A stretch of 64,000 nt of DNA from Halorussus aquaticus (GCF_024218795.1 NZ_CP100400.1:2976001-3040000), one strand, 5' to 3'. Counted from the first letter of the stretch, positions 44,780-55,314 are shown. The notes: a model not told the origin generated them from the sequence alone. Program-made: numbers and translations.

Positions 44780-44795
44780 GTTAGCCCTGGCAGTT
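44780..44795 (-). promoter_or_regulatory. 16S processing stem, 3' arm
   Basis: AACTGCCAGGGCTAAC in the transcript is fully complementary to the 16S leader at 46493–46508. Beyond two small bulges the pairing resumes (GGTCGGG with CCCGACC), giving a bulge-helix-bulge site. Confidence 0.8.
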
Positions 44796-44907
44796 CTAAG
44801 GTGCCCGACCACCGAAGTGGTCGAGGTCGTCGAGGAACCCTCGTCAGTGTTCGTCGTGTGAGGACGAACGGTGTGGGCCAAGTCGTGTCGACTTGGTCCC
44901 GTGTGTT

Positions 44908-46376
<1,469 letters not shown>

Positions 46377-46492
46377 GGTTGCCGAGCGCGTGATGGCTCG
46401 GTGGGTTTCTGGCGGAGACACATCTATCGTGTCTATCTTCTAGGTCCGTCAGTTCGACGACCCCGGACCGAATCGTTGGTCGGGTGTCACCG

Positions 46493-46508
46493 AACTGCCA
46501 GGGCTAAC
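46493..46508 (-). promoter_or_regulatory. 16S processing stem, 5' arm
   Basis: Exact 16-base complement of 44780–44795; lies 117 bases before mature 16S in the leader. Confidence 0.8.
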
Positions 46509-46691
46509 ATCAGATCCCATCGTGTACGGCGGACCGCAGGGGTGGAATCCTCATTTCCTTCGGACCTGAACGTTGGCTGCGATGGGCCATAAACCCATCG
46601 AACCTCGGTCGGTCCGAGACTGCGAGACGAGTTGAACGCCTCGCGAATCGCACTGTGTCTTTTGCTGCAGTTGGTTCGAGGCGCCCGTATC

Positions 46692-46697
46692 ATTTAA
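46692..46697 (-). promoter_or_regulatory. rRNA promoter box 1 (proximal)
   Basis: Minus strand GGTTCGACGCCCTTAAATGATACG: TTAAAT preceded by TTCGACG, the layout of haloarchaeal rRNA promoters. Closest of four to 16S. Confidence 0.6.
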
Positions 46698-46774
46698 GGG
46701 CGTCGAACCGTGGTCGGCCTTCGGTGGGAAGACCCCCGAAGGCTCGGTCACGTCCAATCCGAGTGGCCTTGTAC

Positions 46775-46780
46775 ACTTAA
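46775..46780 (-). promoter_or_regulatory. rRNA promoter box 2
   Basis: TTAAGT on the minus strand followed by GTACAAGG, preceded by CGATCCGGTGCCC. The flanks are nearly the same as box 3, 82 bases upstream. Confidence 0.6.
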
Positions 46781-46856
46781 GGGCACCGGATCGGATGTGT
46801 GGTCGCCGTCCCGAATCGGGGGACGGCGAGGACATCCAATCCGAGTCGCCACATAC

Positions 46857-46862
46857 AGTTAA
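46857..46862 (-). promoter_or_regulatory. rRNA promoter box 3
   Basis: TTAACT on the minus strand, preceded by CGATCCGGTGCCC and followed by GTATGTGGCGACTCGGATTG; repeats the flank of box 2. Confidence 0.6.
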
Positions 46863-46987
46863 GGGCACCGGATCGGGGCGTCGTACGAGAGGCGGCCGAG
46901 ACGTCGTATAAAGACGCCGATTCTCGCCACCTCTCGGAGGCCCAAACCACCGGACCTCGTTCGCATTCAAACGAATGGCCGGGTTAC

Positions 46988-46993
46988 ACTTAA
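46988..46993 (-). promoter_or_regulatory. rRNA promoter box 4 (distal)
   Basis: TTAAGT on the minus strand preceded by TTCGACGGCC, 131 bases upstream of box 3; follows the same TTCGACGxxCTTAAGT plan. Confidence 0.55.
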
Positions 46994-47276
46994 GGCCGTC
47001 GAACCAGAACGCCAACGGGGTGCGATGACGTGGCATCCGTCGTGTGATTCGACGAGACGAGAACTCGACGTTGACGGTATATCAGATGTTGCGCGGGAGG
47101 AGAACGAGCCGGTCATCCTGCGCATCGTGCGCATCGTCTCGGCGGGTGTAGCCCGCGCAGGCGAAGCTACGGAGTACGTGGTCAAGAATCCACCCCATTC
47201 TCGTCCGTGTGCGCGTGTGGAGAAGTACGACTAGTCGGGGGTAGCAAATACGGATGAGAAGTCGTTACCGACCGCG
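46994..47276. other. Intergenic region between rRNA promoters and MC1 gene
   Basis: About 280 bases without a supported gene. A 69-codon frame on the plus strand (47025–47234) has no promoter and no recognisable domain. A GCGGG-TGTAG-CCCGC hairpin near 47142–47156 may be part of the terminator of the MC1 gene, which reads towards this region. Confidence 0.4.
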
Positions 47277-47585
47277 CTATTCATCGAGGTGTTCGATGCC
47301 CTGCTTCGAGACGTTAGCTTCGGTTATCTCGTTTGGCATCCAGTCGGGCTTGTCGTCGGGCGCCGTCTCGTTCCACGCCCAGCCATCGTAGATGTGGACC
47401 TTGTCGGTACCCTTCTCTCGGAGTCGTAGTTCGGTGCGGTCGGCGGCATCTTCGGACGACGCCGGGTCGAGGCGTCGCGCAGCTTTCAGTGCAGCCTGTC
47501 GAGGAGTGTTCCCTGAGAAGACACTACTCTCGTCACCGTCCGATTCTCGAAGAGCGAAGTTTCGTTTACCGTCTTCACGTACCAT
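47277..47585 (-). CDS. MC1-family archaeal chromatin protein
   Basis: 102 residues from ATG 47585. Starts MVREDGKRNFALRESDGDES and contains FSGNTPRQAALKAARRL, TELRLREKGTDKVHIYDGW and KPDWMPNEITEANVSKQGIE, matching the MC1 family of monomeric DNA-bending chromosomal proteins. The family is about 93–105 residues long. It has a strong TATA box and, unusually here, a good Shine–Dalgarno sequence GGAGG at 47593–47597. It stands just before the rRNA promoters and reads towards them. Confidence 0.93.
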   Translation of the reverse strand: MVREDGKRNFALRESDGDESSVFSGNTPRQAALKAARRLDPASSEDAADRTELRLREKGTDKVHIYDGWAWNETAPDDKPDWMPNEITEANVSKQGIEHLDE

Positions 47586-47620
47586 GGTTTTTCCTCCATG
47601 CCAATCCAGCACAGGACCCA

Positions 47621-47632
47621 TTATAAATATAT
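47621..47632 (-). promoter_or_regulatory. TATA box of the MC1 gene
   Basis: ATATATTTATAA on the minus strand, the strongest TATA box in the window, about 40 bases before the ATG; the leader is some 15 bases and includes GGAGG. A second TATA-like stretch (TATATGGTATATTC) lies at about 47664–47677. Confidence 0.75.
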
Positions 47633-47790
47633 CGCCGATATGAGCCGTTCCCGTCGAAAGACTTATATGGTATATTCCTGCCGTCAGGCGGTTTGAGACA
47701 GATTTGCGAACCGACGAGGGACGCGTCACCGGTAACGTATTGGAATACAGACGTGGATTCGAACGGAAACGGGGTAGGTTGGTAGAAAAC

Positions 47791-47803
47791 ACTTAAGTAT
47801 AAT
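47791..47803 (+). promoter_or_regulatory. TATA box of the AbrB-like gene
   Basis: ACTTAAGTATAAT, about 32 bases before the ATG at 47834. Confidence 0.6.
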
Positions 47804-47833
47804 CTGGGGCGAACGTACGCGTACAATACCGCG

Positions 47834-48031
47834 ATGGTACGGAAAAAGAAGCTCAGCCCCAGTGGCGCAAAAGGCGAGGACGGCGAGTATCACAACGTCC
47901 ACATCAATCTGCACGAGGACGAACTCGCTGTCGCTGGCATGGACATCGGCGACGAGGTGTTCGTGCGCGTCAGGGAAGACAAGATCATCATCCAGAAGGC
48001 TGACAAAGACGAGGTCGAACACGAATTCTGA
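47834..48031 (+). CDS. Small AbrB/SpoVT-like protein
   Basis: 65 residues. A basic N-terminus (MVRKKKLSPSG) is followed by VHINLHEDELAVAGMDIGDEV and FVRVREDKIIIQKAD, the pattern of a swapped-hairpin AbrB/SpoVT DNA-binding domain (strand, helix, GDEV turn, two strands). It could be a small dimeric transcription factor. Divergent from the chromatin protein MC1, with separate TATA boxes in the 248-base gap. The target is unknown. Confidence 0.75.
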   Translation: MVRKKKLSPSGAKGEDGEYHNVHINLHEDELAVAGMDIGDEVFVRVREDKIIIQKADKDEVEHEF

Positions 48032-48076
48032 GCCGGAACGAGAGCTTTTTGCCACCGGAGTCAGGGTAAACGGACG

Positions 48077-49138
48077 ATGAACGCGTACCAGTTGGTGAAG
48101 CCACTCCTCTTCGGACTTCCCGCCGAGACGGCCCACGACGTAGTCCACGCCGGGATGCGGGCCGTACAGGGCACGCCGATAACGGACGCGCTCCGGAATC
48201 GGTACCTCGTGGACGACGATCGCCTGCGAATCGACGCGTTCGGCCAAGAGTTCTCCAACCCGGTCGGCGTCGCCGCGGGGTTCGACAAGAACGCACAGGT
48301 GCCCTCCTTACTGGCGAGTCTCGGGTTCGGCCACGTCGAAGTCGGGGGCGTCACGGCCGAGGCCCAGTCTGGTAACCAGCGTCCGAGGATGTTCCGCCTG
48401 CGCGAGGACGAGGGCATCGTCAACCGCATGGGACTGAACAACCACGGTGCGGACGCAGTGGGCGAGCGACTCGCGGTCACGGCCGCGGACGCGTCCGTTC
48501 CGGTCGGCGTCAACCTCGCCAAAACCGAACACGTTACCACCGCCGACGCGCCCGAAGACTACCGCTACACCTACGAGCGGGTCGCCGAAGGAGGAGATTT
48601 CTTCGTGGTCAACGTCTCCTGCCCCAACTCCGAGGGCTTCCGGGACCTCCAGAACCGTGATTCGATGGAGGCCATCCTCACGACGCTACAGGACGCGGGC
48701 GCGAGTCCGCTGCTCGTCAAACTCTCGCCCGACCTCCCGGACCCCGCGGTCGAGGACGCGCTGGACCTCGTGAACGAACTCGGTCTCGACGGCGTCATCG
48801 CGACGAACACCACGACCGACCGCCCCGATACCCTCCGGAGCCACAACCGCGCCGAGGAAGGCGGCCTGTCGGGCAAGCCCATCGAACCGCGAGCCACGGA
48901 GATGGTCCGGTTCGTCGCCGAACGCGTGGACGTCCCGGTCGTCGGCGTCGGCGGCGTGTTCACGGCCGAGGACGCCTATCGGAAGATACGCGCGGGCGCG
49001 CACGTAGTTCAGTTGTACACCGGTCTCGTCTACCGCGGTCCCGGCATCGCGCGCGACATCAACGAGGGTCTTCTCGACCTACTGGAACGCGACGGGTTCG
49101 ACTCGGTGGAAGATGCGGTGGGCGCGGACTTGGACTGA
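48077..49138 (+). CDS. pyrD: Dihydroorotate dehydrogenase, class 2-like
   Basis: 353 residues. It oxidises dihydroorotate to orotate in pyrimidine synthesis. The N-terminal helices (YQLVKPLLFGLPAETAHD), NPVGVAAGFDKNAQ, VEVGGVTAEAQSGNQRPRMF, VNRMGLNNHGAD and QLYTGLVYRGPGIARDI are all of the class 2, quinone-linked, membrane-associated type. The catalytic-base position, however, is Cys182 in NVSCPN, where class 2 enzymes have Ser (NxSSPN) and class 1 enzymes have Cys. Convergent with pheT. Confidence 0.93.
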   Translation: MNAYQLVKPLLFGLPAETAHDVVHAGMRAVQGTPITDALRNRYLVDDDRLRIDAFGQEFSNPVGVAAGFDKNAQVPSLLASLGFGHVEVGGVTAEAQSGNQRPRMFRLREDEGIVNRMGLNNHGADAVGERLAVTAADASVPVGVNLAKTEHVTTADAPEDYRYTYERVAEGGDFFVVNVSCPNSEGFRDLQNRDSMEAILTTLQDAGASPLLVKLSPDLPDPAVEDALDLVNELGLDGVIATNTTTDRPDTLRSHNRAEEGGLSGKPIEPRATEMVRFVAERVDVPVVGVGGVFTAEDAYRKIRAGAHVVQLYTGLVYRGPGIARDINEGLLDLLERDGFDSVEDAVGADLD

Positions 49139-49154
49139 CGAGAGAGAAGGAGGA

Positions 49155-50906
49155 CTATTCGAGCGCGTCGAGTCGGAACTCGAAGCCAGCGACCGGCAGT
49201 TCGAGGTCGTGTTCGACCAGCACTTCCGGGTGAATCTCCCCGATGACGCCGACCGCCTCCCCGTCGACGACGACTTCGGCGACTCGCCCGTCGATGAACG
49301 TCGGATGGTCGGTGGCGGGCGTCTCCAGTTCTACGTCGAAGTTGCGCGCGACCGCTTGCAGGCGGGCCTTCGCGTCCTCGTAGGAGGCGTCGTGGCGCGC
49401 GAGTACCCCGGCGACGGTGCGTCGCTCCGCGACGCCGGTGTTCTCGCTCTCGTCCACGCGTGCCGCGAGACCGACCTCCGCGAGGTCCTGCGGGTAGCCG
49501 CGGTGAGTGTTGTTTTCGAGGACCATCAACAGCGAGGGGAGTGCCCACGTCCGGAGCATGGTGTAGTCCTCGCTGTACGGTTCGAGGATGGTCGCGGGTT
49601 CGTCCGCGCCGAGAACGTCCGCGTCCGGCGCGTCGCCGTCTTCGCCCGGCCGCGGGAGTCCCATCCGGTCGAAGTTCTCCGCCTCGCTTATCATGTGGAA
49701 GTTCAGCAGGTCCTCGAAGCCGAGTCCGACCAGCAGTTCTCGGGCGGCGTCTTCGAGTTTCGAGCGGTCGTGGCGGCCGCCGACCGTCCCCACGTCGGGG
49801 TAGCGCGGTTCGAGGTCGTTGAACCCGTACGCTCTGCCCACGTCGTCCACGATGTCGAGGGGGTGGAGTACGTCCACCCGGTAGGGCGGCACTTCGACCT
49901 CGTACGCGAGTTCGTCGTCACCGACCTCCTCGGTCGCGGCGTCGAGACCGGAGCGTTCGAGCAGGTCCAGCACGCGCTCGGCGCTCAGGTCGGTGCCGAG
50001 CATGCTCTCGATGCGCTCGTGAGTGACGGTCTTGTGACGAACCTCGAACTCGGGCCGGACGAGCGTCCGATCGGGGTACTCGACCTCGACCTCCTCGACC
50101 TTCGCGCCCCGGGCGTCGAGCGCGTAGCAGATGATGTTGCACATGTGGTCGATGGTCCACTGGTCGGTGCCCGTCAGTTCCACGAACAGGTCCCGGGAGT
50201 CGGTCGAGACCTCGGTCCGGCGACCGTTGATGACCGGCGGGAACGAGAACAGACCGATGTCGTCGTAGATGGCAGGGTAACGGTCGTACTCCGCGACGAG
50301 GTCGGCGTACGTCTCGCCGGTCGGGTGCGAGCGCAGGACCTCCCCGGGCGTCATCTCCGCGTCCGAGTCGAGGGGGACGAAGGTGTCGCCGTCCGGGTCG
50401 ATGCCGCGGTAGGTGATGGAGTTGCCGACCTCCGTCTGGCCCTCCGCGGACGCCGCGCGACCCTTCAGCATCGTCAGGTCGTGGATACCGATAGCGCCCT
50501 TCGCGCGCTTGCGGCCCATCGTCGCGTGGAGTTTCTCCTGCAACTGGATGAGCGAGTCGAGCGCCTCGTCGTCGAGGTCCACGTCCCGAATCACCGCGCC
50601 CGTGACGTAGGGTCGCTCGTCGGGGACGCTCTCGTCCACCTCGATGGTCCAGTCGGCGTCGTTCGTCCCGGGGACGTAGACGCCCCGGTCGTCGCCGTAC
50701 TGGTAGCGGAGCGAGCGCGCGACGCCTTCGACCGAGAGGCGGTCGAGTCGGTCGGGTGCGAACTCGAGTTGGAGGTCGCCCTCCTCGGTCCGGCCCTCGA
50801 ACTCCAGTCCGAGAGCGAACATGTCGTCGATGAGTTCGTCGTCGCTCTTCTCGTCGCGGCCGGTCAGGTCCCGGAGTTCGTCGGGATTCACGTCTACGAC
50901 AGGCAT
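49155..50906 (-). CDS. pheT: Phenylalanyl-tRNA synthetase beta subunit
   Basis: 583 residues from ATG 50906 (MPVVDVNPDE), the short archaeal/eukaryal form. B3/B4 editing domain in the N-terminal half (IEVDESVPDERPYVTGAVIRD is cut from its start), B5 domain near 270–340 (VEYPDRTLVRPEFEVRH), and the inactive synthetase-like C-terminal domain (LGFEDLLNFHMIS). Works as an (alpha-beta)2 tetramer with PheS. Its ATG shares a base with the PheS stop (TGATG), so the pair is an operon. Confidence 0.95.
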   Translation of the reverse strand: MPVVDVNPDELRDLTGRDEKSDDELIDDMFALGLEFEGRTEEGDLQLEFAPDRLDRLSVEGVARSLRYQYGDDRGVYVPGTNDADWTIEVDESVPDERPYVTGAVIRDVDLDDEALDSLIQLQEKLHATMGRKRAKGAIGIHDLTMLKGRAASAEGQTEVGNSITYRGIDPDGDTFVPLDSDAEMTPGEVLRSHPTGETYADLVAEYDRYPAIYDDIGLFSFPPVINGRRTEVSTDSRDLFVELTGTDQWTIDHMCNIICYALDARGAKVEEVEVEYPDRTLVRPEFEVRHKTVTHERIESMLGTDLSAERVLDLLERSGLDAATEEVGDDELAYEVEVPPYRVDVLHPLDIVDDVGRAYGFNDLEPRYPDVGTVGGRHDRSKLEDAARELLVGLGFEDLLNFHMISEAENFDRMGLPRPGEDGDAPDADVLGADEPATILEPYSEDYTMLRTWALPSLLMVLENNTHRGYPQDLAEVGLAARVDESENTGVAERRTVAGVLARHDASYEDAKARLQAVARNFDVELETPATDHPTFIDGRVAEVVVDGEAVGVIGEIHPEVLVEHDLELPVAGFEFRLDALE

Positions 50907-52414
50907 CAGTGTAGCACCTCCGTCTCGCGGAGCAGTTCGAGGTCGGCGAGCGTCCCGTGGATGTCGCGGATGTCCTCGAAACCGTACATCAGCATCAGCA
51001 GGCGTTCGAGCGACAGTCCCCACGCCATCACGTCGCAATCGACGCCCAGCGGTCGGAGGACCTCCTCGCGGAACATCCCGCTGTTACCGACCTCGACCAG
51101 TTCGCCCGTGGTCGGGTGTTCGCCGAACAGTTCGAAGCTCGGCTCCGTGTAGGGGTTGTAGTGGGGCTTGTACTCCAGGTCGGTGATACCGAACTGCTCG
51201 TAGAATTCCTCGAAGGTCCCCATCAGGTCGCGGACCGACAGGTCCTCGGCCATCACCCAGCCCTCTATCTGGAAGAACTCCAGCAGGTGAGTCGGGTCGA
51301 GGGTGTCGTTACGGTACACCTTCTCGACGCTGAAGAACCGCTGGGGCGGTTCCAGTTCGCCGACTTCGTGGCCCGAGAGGTACCGCATCGACAGCGAAGT
51401 GGTGTGTCCGCGCAGCGCGATGGCGCGCGCGAAGTCCTCGGACCACGGCGAGTGATACCCCTCGCCGTCCTCGCCGACGCCGTTGTGGTGGGCGTCCTCG
51501 ACGCGCCCGACGAGGTCCTCGGGCAGGTCGTCGATTTCGGTCGGGTTCGAGAGGGCGAATCGGTCCCAGTGGGTCCGCGCGGGGTGGTCCTGAGGCATGA
51601 ACAGCGCGTCGTTTATCCAGAAGTCCGCGTCGGCGTGAGGACCTTCCATCTCCTCGAAGCCCATCCCGACCAGCGTGTCCTTCACTCGGTTCGCGGTCTG
51701 GCGCAGGATGTGGGTCTTCCCGCCGTCGATGCGCTCGGCGTCGGCCTCGACGTTGTACTCGGCGAACTCCACGTCGCGCCACTCGCCGGACGTGAGCATC
51801 TCCGGGGTCAGTTGTCCGACCGTCTCGGCCGTCTCGACGCCCTCCATCATCGCGGTCACGCCCTCGTCGGTCAGCGTCACCGAGCGCACTGTCGATTCGG
51901 AGATAGCGACGAGTCCGCGGCTTTCCAACTGCTCCAACACGTTCTCGTCCTCGACCGACTCGCCCGCGTCGAGCGCGGCGAGTGCGGCGTACTCGGCGTC
52001 GCTCTCGGGGTCGGCGTCCGGGTCGGCCGTGATGTCGCCGCTCTCGATGGTGCCGTACCCCTTCCGGGCGTAGTTCGAGAGCGCGATGTCCACCTGCGGC
52101 CCTTCGAGTCCGGACTGACCGATGACCTGACCCATCTGGGCGGGGTCCGCGTCGGCCCCCGCGTCCAGCGCGGCCTCGTAGAGTCCGACCTCGGGGAGGC
52201 CGTCTCGGAGGTACTCGCGCGCCTCCTCGGTCGGCGTCACCGTCTGGTCGGTGGACTCCTCGACCGTCACGAGTCCCGCCGACTCCAGTTCGAAGGCCGC
52301 GCCCGTCACCGTCTCGGGTTTCAGGTCGGTTTCGGCGGCCAGTTGCTCGATACTCCGTGCGTCGTTCGCGCTCGCGGCTTGTAGCACCGCGACCTGTGAT
52401 TCGGGTAATTTCAT
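50906..52414 (-). CDS. pheS: Phenylalanyl-tRNA synthetase alpha subunit
   Basis: 502 residues from ATG 52414 (MKLPESQVAV), which lies 22–30 bases after a TATA-like box. The N-terminal 200 residues are winged-helix repeats used in tRNA binding. The class II catalytic core has motif 2 (RFFSVEKVYRNDTLDPTHL) with FFQIEGW and motif 3 (VDCDVMAWGLSLERLLM). Charges tRNA-Phe. First gene of the pheST operon. Confidence 0.95.
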   Translation of the reverse strand: MKLPESQVAVLQAASANDARSIEQLAAETDLKPETVTGAAFELESAGLVTVEESTDQTVTPTEEAREYLRDGLPEVGLYEAALDAGADADPAQMGQVIGQSGLEGPQVDIALSNYARKGYGTIESGDITADPDADPESDAEYAALAALDAGESVEDENVLEQLESRGLVAISESTVRSVTLTDEGVTAMMEGVETAETVGQLTPEMLTSGEWRDVEFAEYNVEADAERIDGGKTHILRQTANRVKDTLVGMGFEEMEGPHADADFWINDALFMPQDHPARTHWDRFALSNPTEIDDLPEDLVGRVEDAHHNGVGEDGEGYHSPWSEDFARAIALRGHTTSLSMRYLSGHEVGELEPPQRFFSVEKVYRNDTLDPTHLLEFFQIEGWVMAEDLSVRDLMGTFEEFYEQFGITDLEYKPHYNPYTEPSFELFGEHPTTGELVEVGNSGMFREEVLRPLGVDCDVMAWGLSLERLLMLMYGFEDIRDIHGTLADLELLRETEVLH

Positions 52415-52434
52415 CGTCTCAGCTGTCTTTGCTT

Positions 52435-52444
52435 GGTATATTCC
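52435..52444 (-). promoter_or_regulatory. TATA-like box of pheST
   Basis: GGAATATACC on the minus strand, 21–30 bases before the pheS ATG, indicating a leaderless transcript. Confidence 0.6.
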
Positions 52445-52776
52445 CACGCCACTGTTTATCGTTTCTGAACCGCAGACGTTCGTCCGTCCGTCACGGTCCG
52501 AGCGGTTTCGTCTCGGCGAACGCGGTTTCGTCCGTCGAGAGATCCGCCGCTCGCTCAGACCGCGAAGAAGAAGTCGAACCCCGTACGAGACCGTAATCGT
52601 TCGGCGACGCCGCCGGGCCGGGATTCGAGTGGCATATCCCGTGGTAGCATACGTCATCTGAAAAGCGTTGCGGAGAGTGCAGACGGCGGCGGAATCGGAG
52701 CTGCACCCGAGAATCGGTAACTGGGTCCCAGACGAACGCCCGAAGCGGTGATTTGATTCGGCGTCCACACGGACGC
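52445..52776. other. Divergent intergenic region, no gene recognised
   Basis: About 330 bases between pheS and a membrane protein gene. Composition is less GC-rich than coding DNA. No convincing small gene and no RNA structure seen. The plus-strand promoter for the next gene is not obvious. Confidence 0.45.
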
Positions 52777-53850
52777 ATGGGAGGGAGAGAGACTATCGAC
52801 GGTGCGGAGGAGGCGATCGACGAGCAGGTGGAGTCCGTCAGGGGGAATCTGGTCCAACCCGACGAGAACTGGCTCAAGCGGTGGCTGCTCCTCGGCGGAA
52901 ATCGGATTCTCGTCAGCGTCGTCGCGTTGTTCCTCGTTCTGTTGGGGTTCGTCGGCTTGGGCGTCGGCTGGACGGCACAGATGACCGAACTCATGACCGA
53001 GACCGAGATCGTGCAGACGCTGTTGTTCACGCTACTCAGCGGCACCATCCTGCTCGTGTCTATCGCCGTTTCGATCAACTCGGTGGTGCTGTCACAGGAG
53101 ATAACCTCTCTCGGGGATCAGGAAGAAGAGATCGAGGAGTCGTTCTCGTTCCGGCGCGGGATACAGGACTACACCGACTCGGACGTGAGTCCGTCGAAGC
53201 CAGCCGAGTTCCTGCTGGCGATCGTTCGCGCCGTCAGAGACCACGCCGAGGACCTACAAACCACGGTACAGGGGCAGGACTCGATGCTAGAGCGTCAGGT
53301 CGAGACGTTCAGCGACGACGTCGCCCGACAAGTCGGTGAAATAGAGGAACGTCTCGAGACGGGGCAGTTCGGGACGTCCGAGGTACTCATGGCCGGACTC
53401 GACTACGACTACTCTTGGCAGGTGTACGCCGCTCAGCGGTTGCGCGCCGAACATCGGGCGGACCTCTCCGACGAGCAGTTACAGGTGCTCGACGATATCG
53501 ACGAGATACTGAAGCAGTTCACGACCGGGCGGGAGTACTTCAAGACGCTGTACTTCAAGCGAGAGATGGCCAACCTCTCGCGGTATCTCCTGCTGGTGGC
53601 GTTCCCGACTATCGTCAGTATCTCGTACGTGCTGCTCGCCCTCCGAGCGCAACTGATTCCGAACGTTTCGCCGCTCGGCATTCCGTCGATAGTGGTGTTC
53701 ATCGGTCTCGCGTACGTCGTCGGTATCGCACCCTTCACCCTGTTCACGGCCTACGTCCTTCGGTCGGCGACGATCGCCCATCGGACCTTAGCCGCCGGAC
53801 CGTTCACTCTGGAGCGCGACGGCAAGCGGGGTCGAATCGATTGGGAGTGA
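52777..53850 (+). CDS. Conserved haloarchaeal four-TM membrane protein
   Basis: 357 residues from ATG 52777. Two membrane segments near residues 42–65 and 80–100 (VSVVALFLVLLGFVGLGVGW and LLFTLLSGTILLVSIAVSI), a central soluble helical part of about 170 residues with probable coiled coil, then two further segments (LLLVAFPTIVSISYVLLAL and IVVFIGLAYVVGIAPFTLF). No known catalytic motif. I do not recognise the family beyond being a haloarchaeal membrane protein. It could sense or respond to envelope state; this is a guess. Confidence 0.75.
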   Translation: MGGRETIDGAEEAIDEQVESVRGNLVQPDENWLKRWLLLGGNRILVSVVALFLVLLGFVGLGVGWTAQMTELMTETEIVQTLLFTLLSGTILLVSIAVSINSVVLSQEITSLGDQEEEIEESFSFRRGIQDYTDSDVSPSKPAEFLLAIVRAVRDHAEDLQTTVQGQDSMLERQVETFSDDVARQVGEIEERLETGQFGTSEVLMAGLDYDYSWQVYAAQRLRAEHRADLSDEQLQVLDDIDEILKQFTTGREYFKTLYFKREMANLSRYLLLVAFPTIVSISYVLLALRAQLIPNVSPLGIPSIVVFIGLAYVVGIAPFTLFTAYVLRSATIAHRTLAAGPFTLERDGKRGRIDWE

Positions 53851-53950
53851 GACGACCCCTTCCGAGGCGCTGGCTCAGTCCGTTCCATCGGCGAGAAATA
53901 GGCCCGAGAGTGCGGAATCGCCGTGGCGGCGTTCCGGCGGAGCAGAGCGG

Positions 53951-55129
53951 TCAGAACTCGTTCTGGATGATGTCCAGCGTCTCCTCGCGGTCCGACCAGT
54001 CCACGAAGACGGCGACGCTCGTCGCGCTGGTGATGAGGTCGTGGATGTTGATGTGGGCGTCCGCGATGGGGTTGACGAGGTTCCGGATGACGCCCGGTTG
54101 GTTCGGGAGTTCGCCGCCCATCACCCGGACGACGGCCACGTCGTCGTCCACGGTGACGCTCGACAGCGACTGCTCCTCGATGACTTCGCGGTGGAGGATG
54201 TTCTCTGCGCGCTCGGCCACCGTCTCGTCCACGTAGAACGTGACCGAGTCCATCCCGCTCGCCACCGCGTCGACGTTGATGTCGCTGTCGCCGAGCGCCG
54301 TCGAGAGTTCCTGCAGGATGCCGGGACGGTTCCGGATGGCCCGACCCGCGACCGTGAGGCAAGCGAGTCGTTCCTCGCGCATGTCGATGAGGCTCTCGAA
54401 CTCGCCGATGATGTCGGTGCCCCCCGCGAGCAGGTCGCCGTGCTGGTAGTGGACGACCCGGACGCTCAGGTTCTCGTCCTTGTAGGAGAGCGCGCTCGGG
54501 GCGACGACCTCCGCGCCGCGGAACGAGAGGTTGCGGAGTTCGTCCACCGAGATTTCGCCGACGTTCCGCGCACCCTCCACCACGTGCGGGTCGCCGGTCA
54601 TGACGCCCTCGACGTCGGTCACGATAACCACCTCGTCGGCGTCCATGTAGTTGCCGAGCATGACGGCGGTGGTGTCCGAACCGCCCCGGCCGAGCGTCGT
54701 CACGTTGCCCTCGGGGTCCTCCGCGAGGAATCCGGTGACGACCGGGACCACGCCGTCGAGTTCCGCGGCGAGTTCCGCGGCGGCCTGTCTGGTCCGTTCG
54801 GCGTCGAGTTCGCCGTGTTCGTCGGTGAACACCGGCCAGCGCTCGCTGCCGGGTTCCACGAAGACGGCCTCGACGCCGCGGGCCGCGAGGGCGGCCTTCA
54901 GCATCCGGACGCTGGTCCGCTCGCCCATGCTGACGATTTCGGCCCTGTCGGACTCGTCGGTCTCGAACTCTATCTCGTCGAGGAGGTCGTCTGTCGTGTT
55001 GCCCATCGCGCTGGCGACCACCGCGATTTCGTGGCCCTGCGCCACGGCGTCGGCCACCGAGTCGGCGGCCCGGTTGATGCGGTCGCCGCTCCCGAGACTC
55101 GTTCCGCCGAACTTGGCTACTACTCGCAT
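53951..55129 (-). CDS. lysC: Aspartate kinase
   Basis: 392 residues. First step in the lysine/threonine/methionine pathway. The amino-acid kinase domain has VAKFGGTSLGSGDRI, TTLGRGGSDTTAVML and VIVTDVEGVMTGDP. Two C-terminal ACT domains (about 265–392, GILQELSTALGDSDINVDAV and QPGVIRNLVNPIADAHINIH) bind the feedback inhibitor, lysine or threonine. Single gene; no asd or hom nearby. Confidence 0.94.
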   Translation of the reverse strand: MRVVAKFGGTSLGSGDRINRAADSVADAVAQGHEIAVVASAMGNTTDDLLDEIEFETDESDRAEIVSMGERTSVRMLKAALAARGVEAVFVEPGSERWPVFTDEHGELDAERTRQAAAELAAELDGVVPVVTGFLAEDPEGNVTTLGRGGSDTTAVMLGNYMDADEVVIVTDVEGVMTGDPHVVEGARNVGEISVDELRNLSFRGAEVVAPSALSYKDENLSVRVVHYQHGDLLAGGTDIIGEFESLIDMREERLACLTVAGRAIRNRPGILQELSTALGDSDINVDAVASGMDSVTFYVDETVAERAENILHREVIEEQSLSSVTVDDDVAVVRVMGGELPNQPGVIRNLVNPIADAHINIHDLITSATSVAVFVDWSDREETLDIIQNEF

Positions 55130-55314
55130 ACTATCACCTGTGAATCCGAGGACCCCCGTGCGGGACGCTGATGCATGCGAGAGGCTAACTCTGGCACGCA
55201 GATAACTGCTTCCATGTCTGAGAAGCTTGCCACCCCCGAATTTCGTGTCTATTCGCTACCAATCTCTCGTCCACTCGCTGCTGGCCTCACATCCACGCGC
55301 CGCCGGTATCGCGT

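Noticed and set aside
47025..47234. 69-codon plus-strand frame between the rRNA promoters and MC1
   Set aside because: No TATA box, SD or recognised domain; reading frame also open on the other strand.
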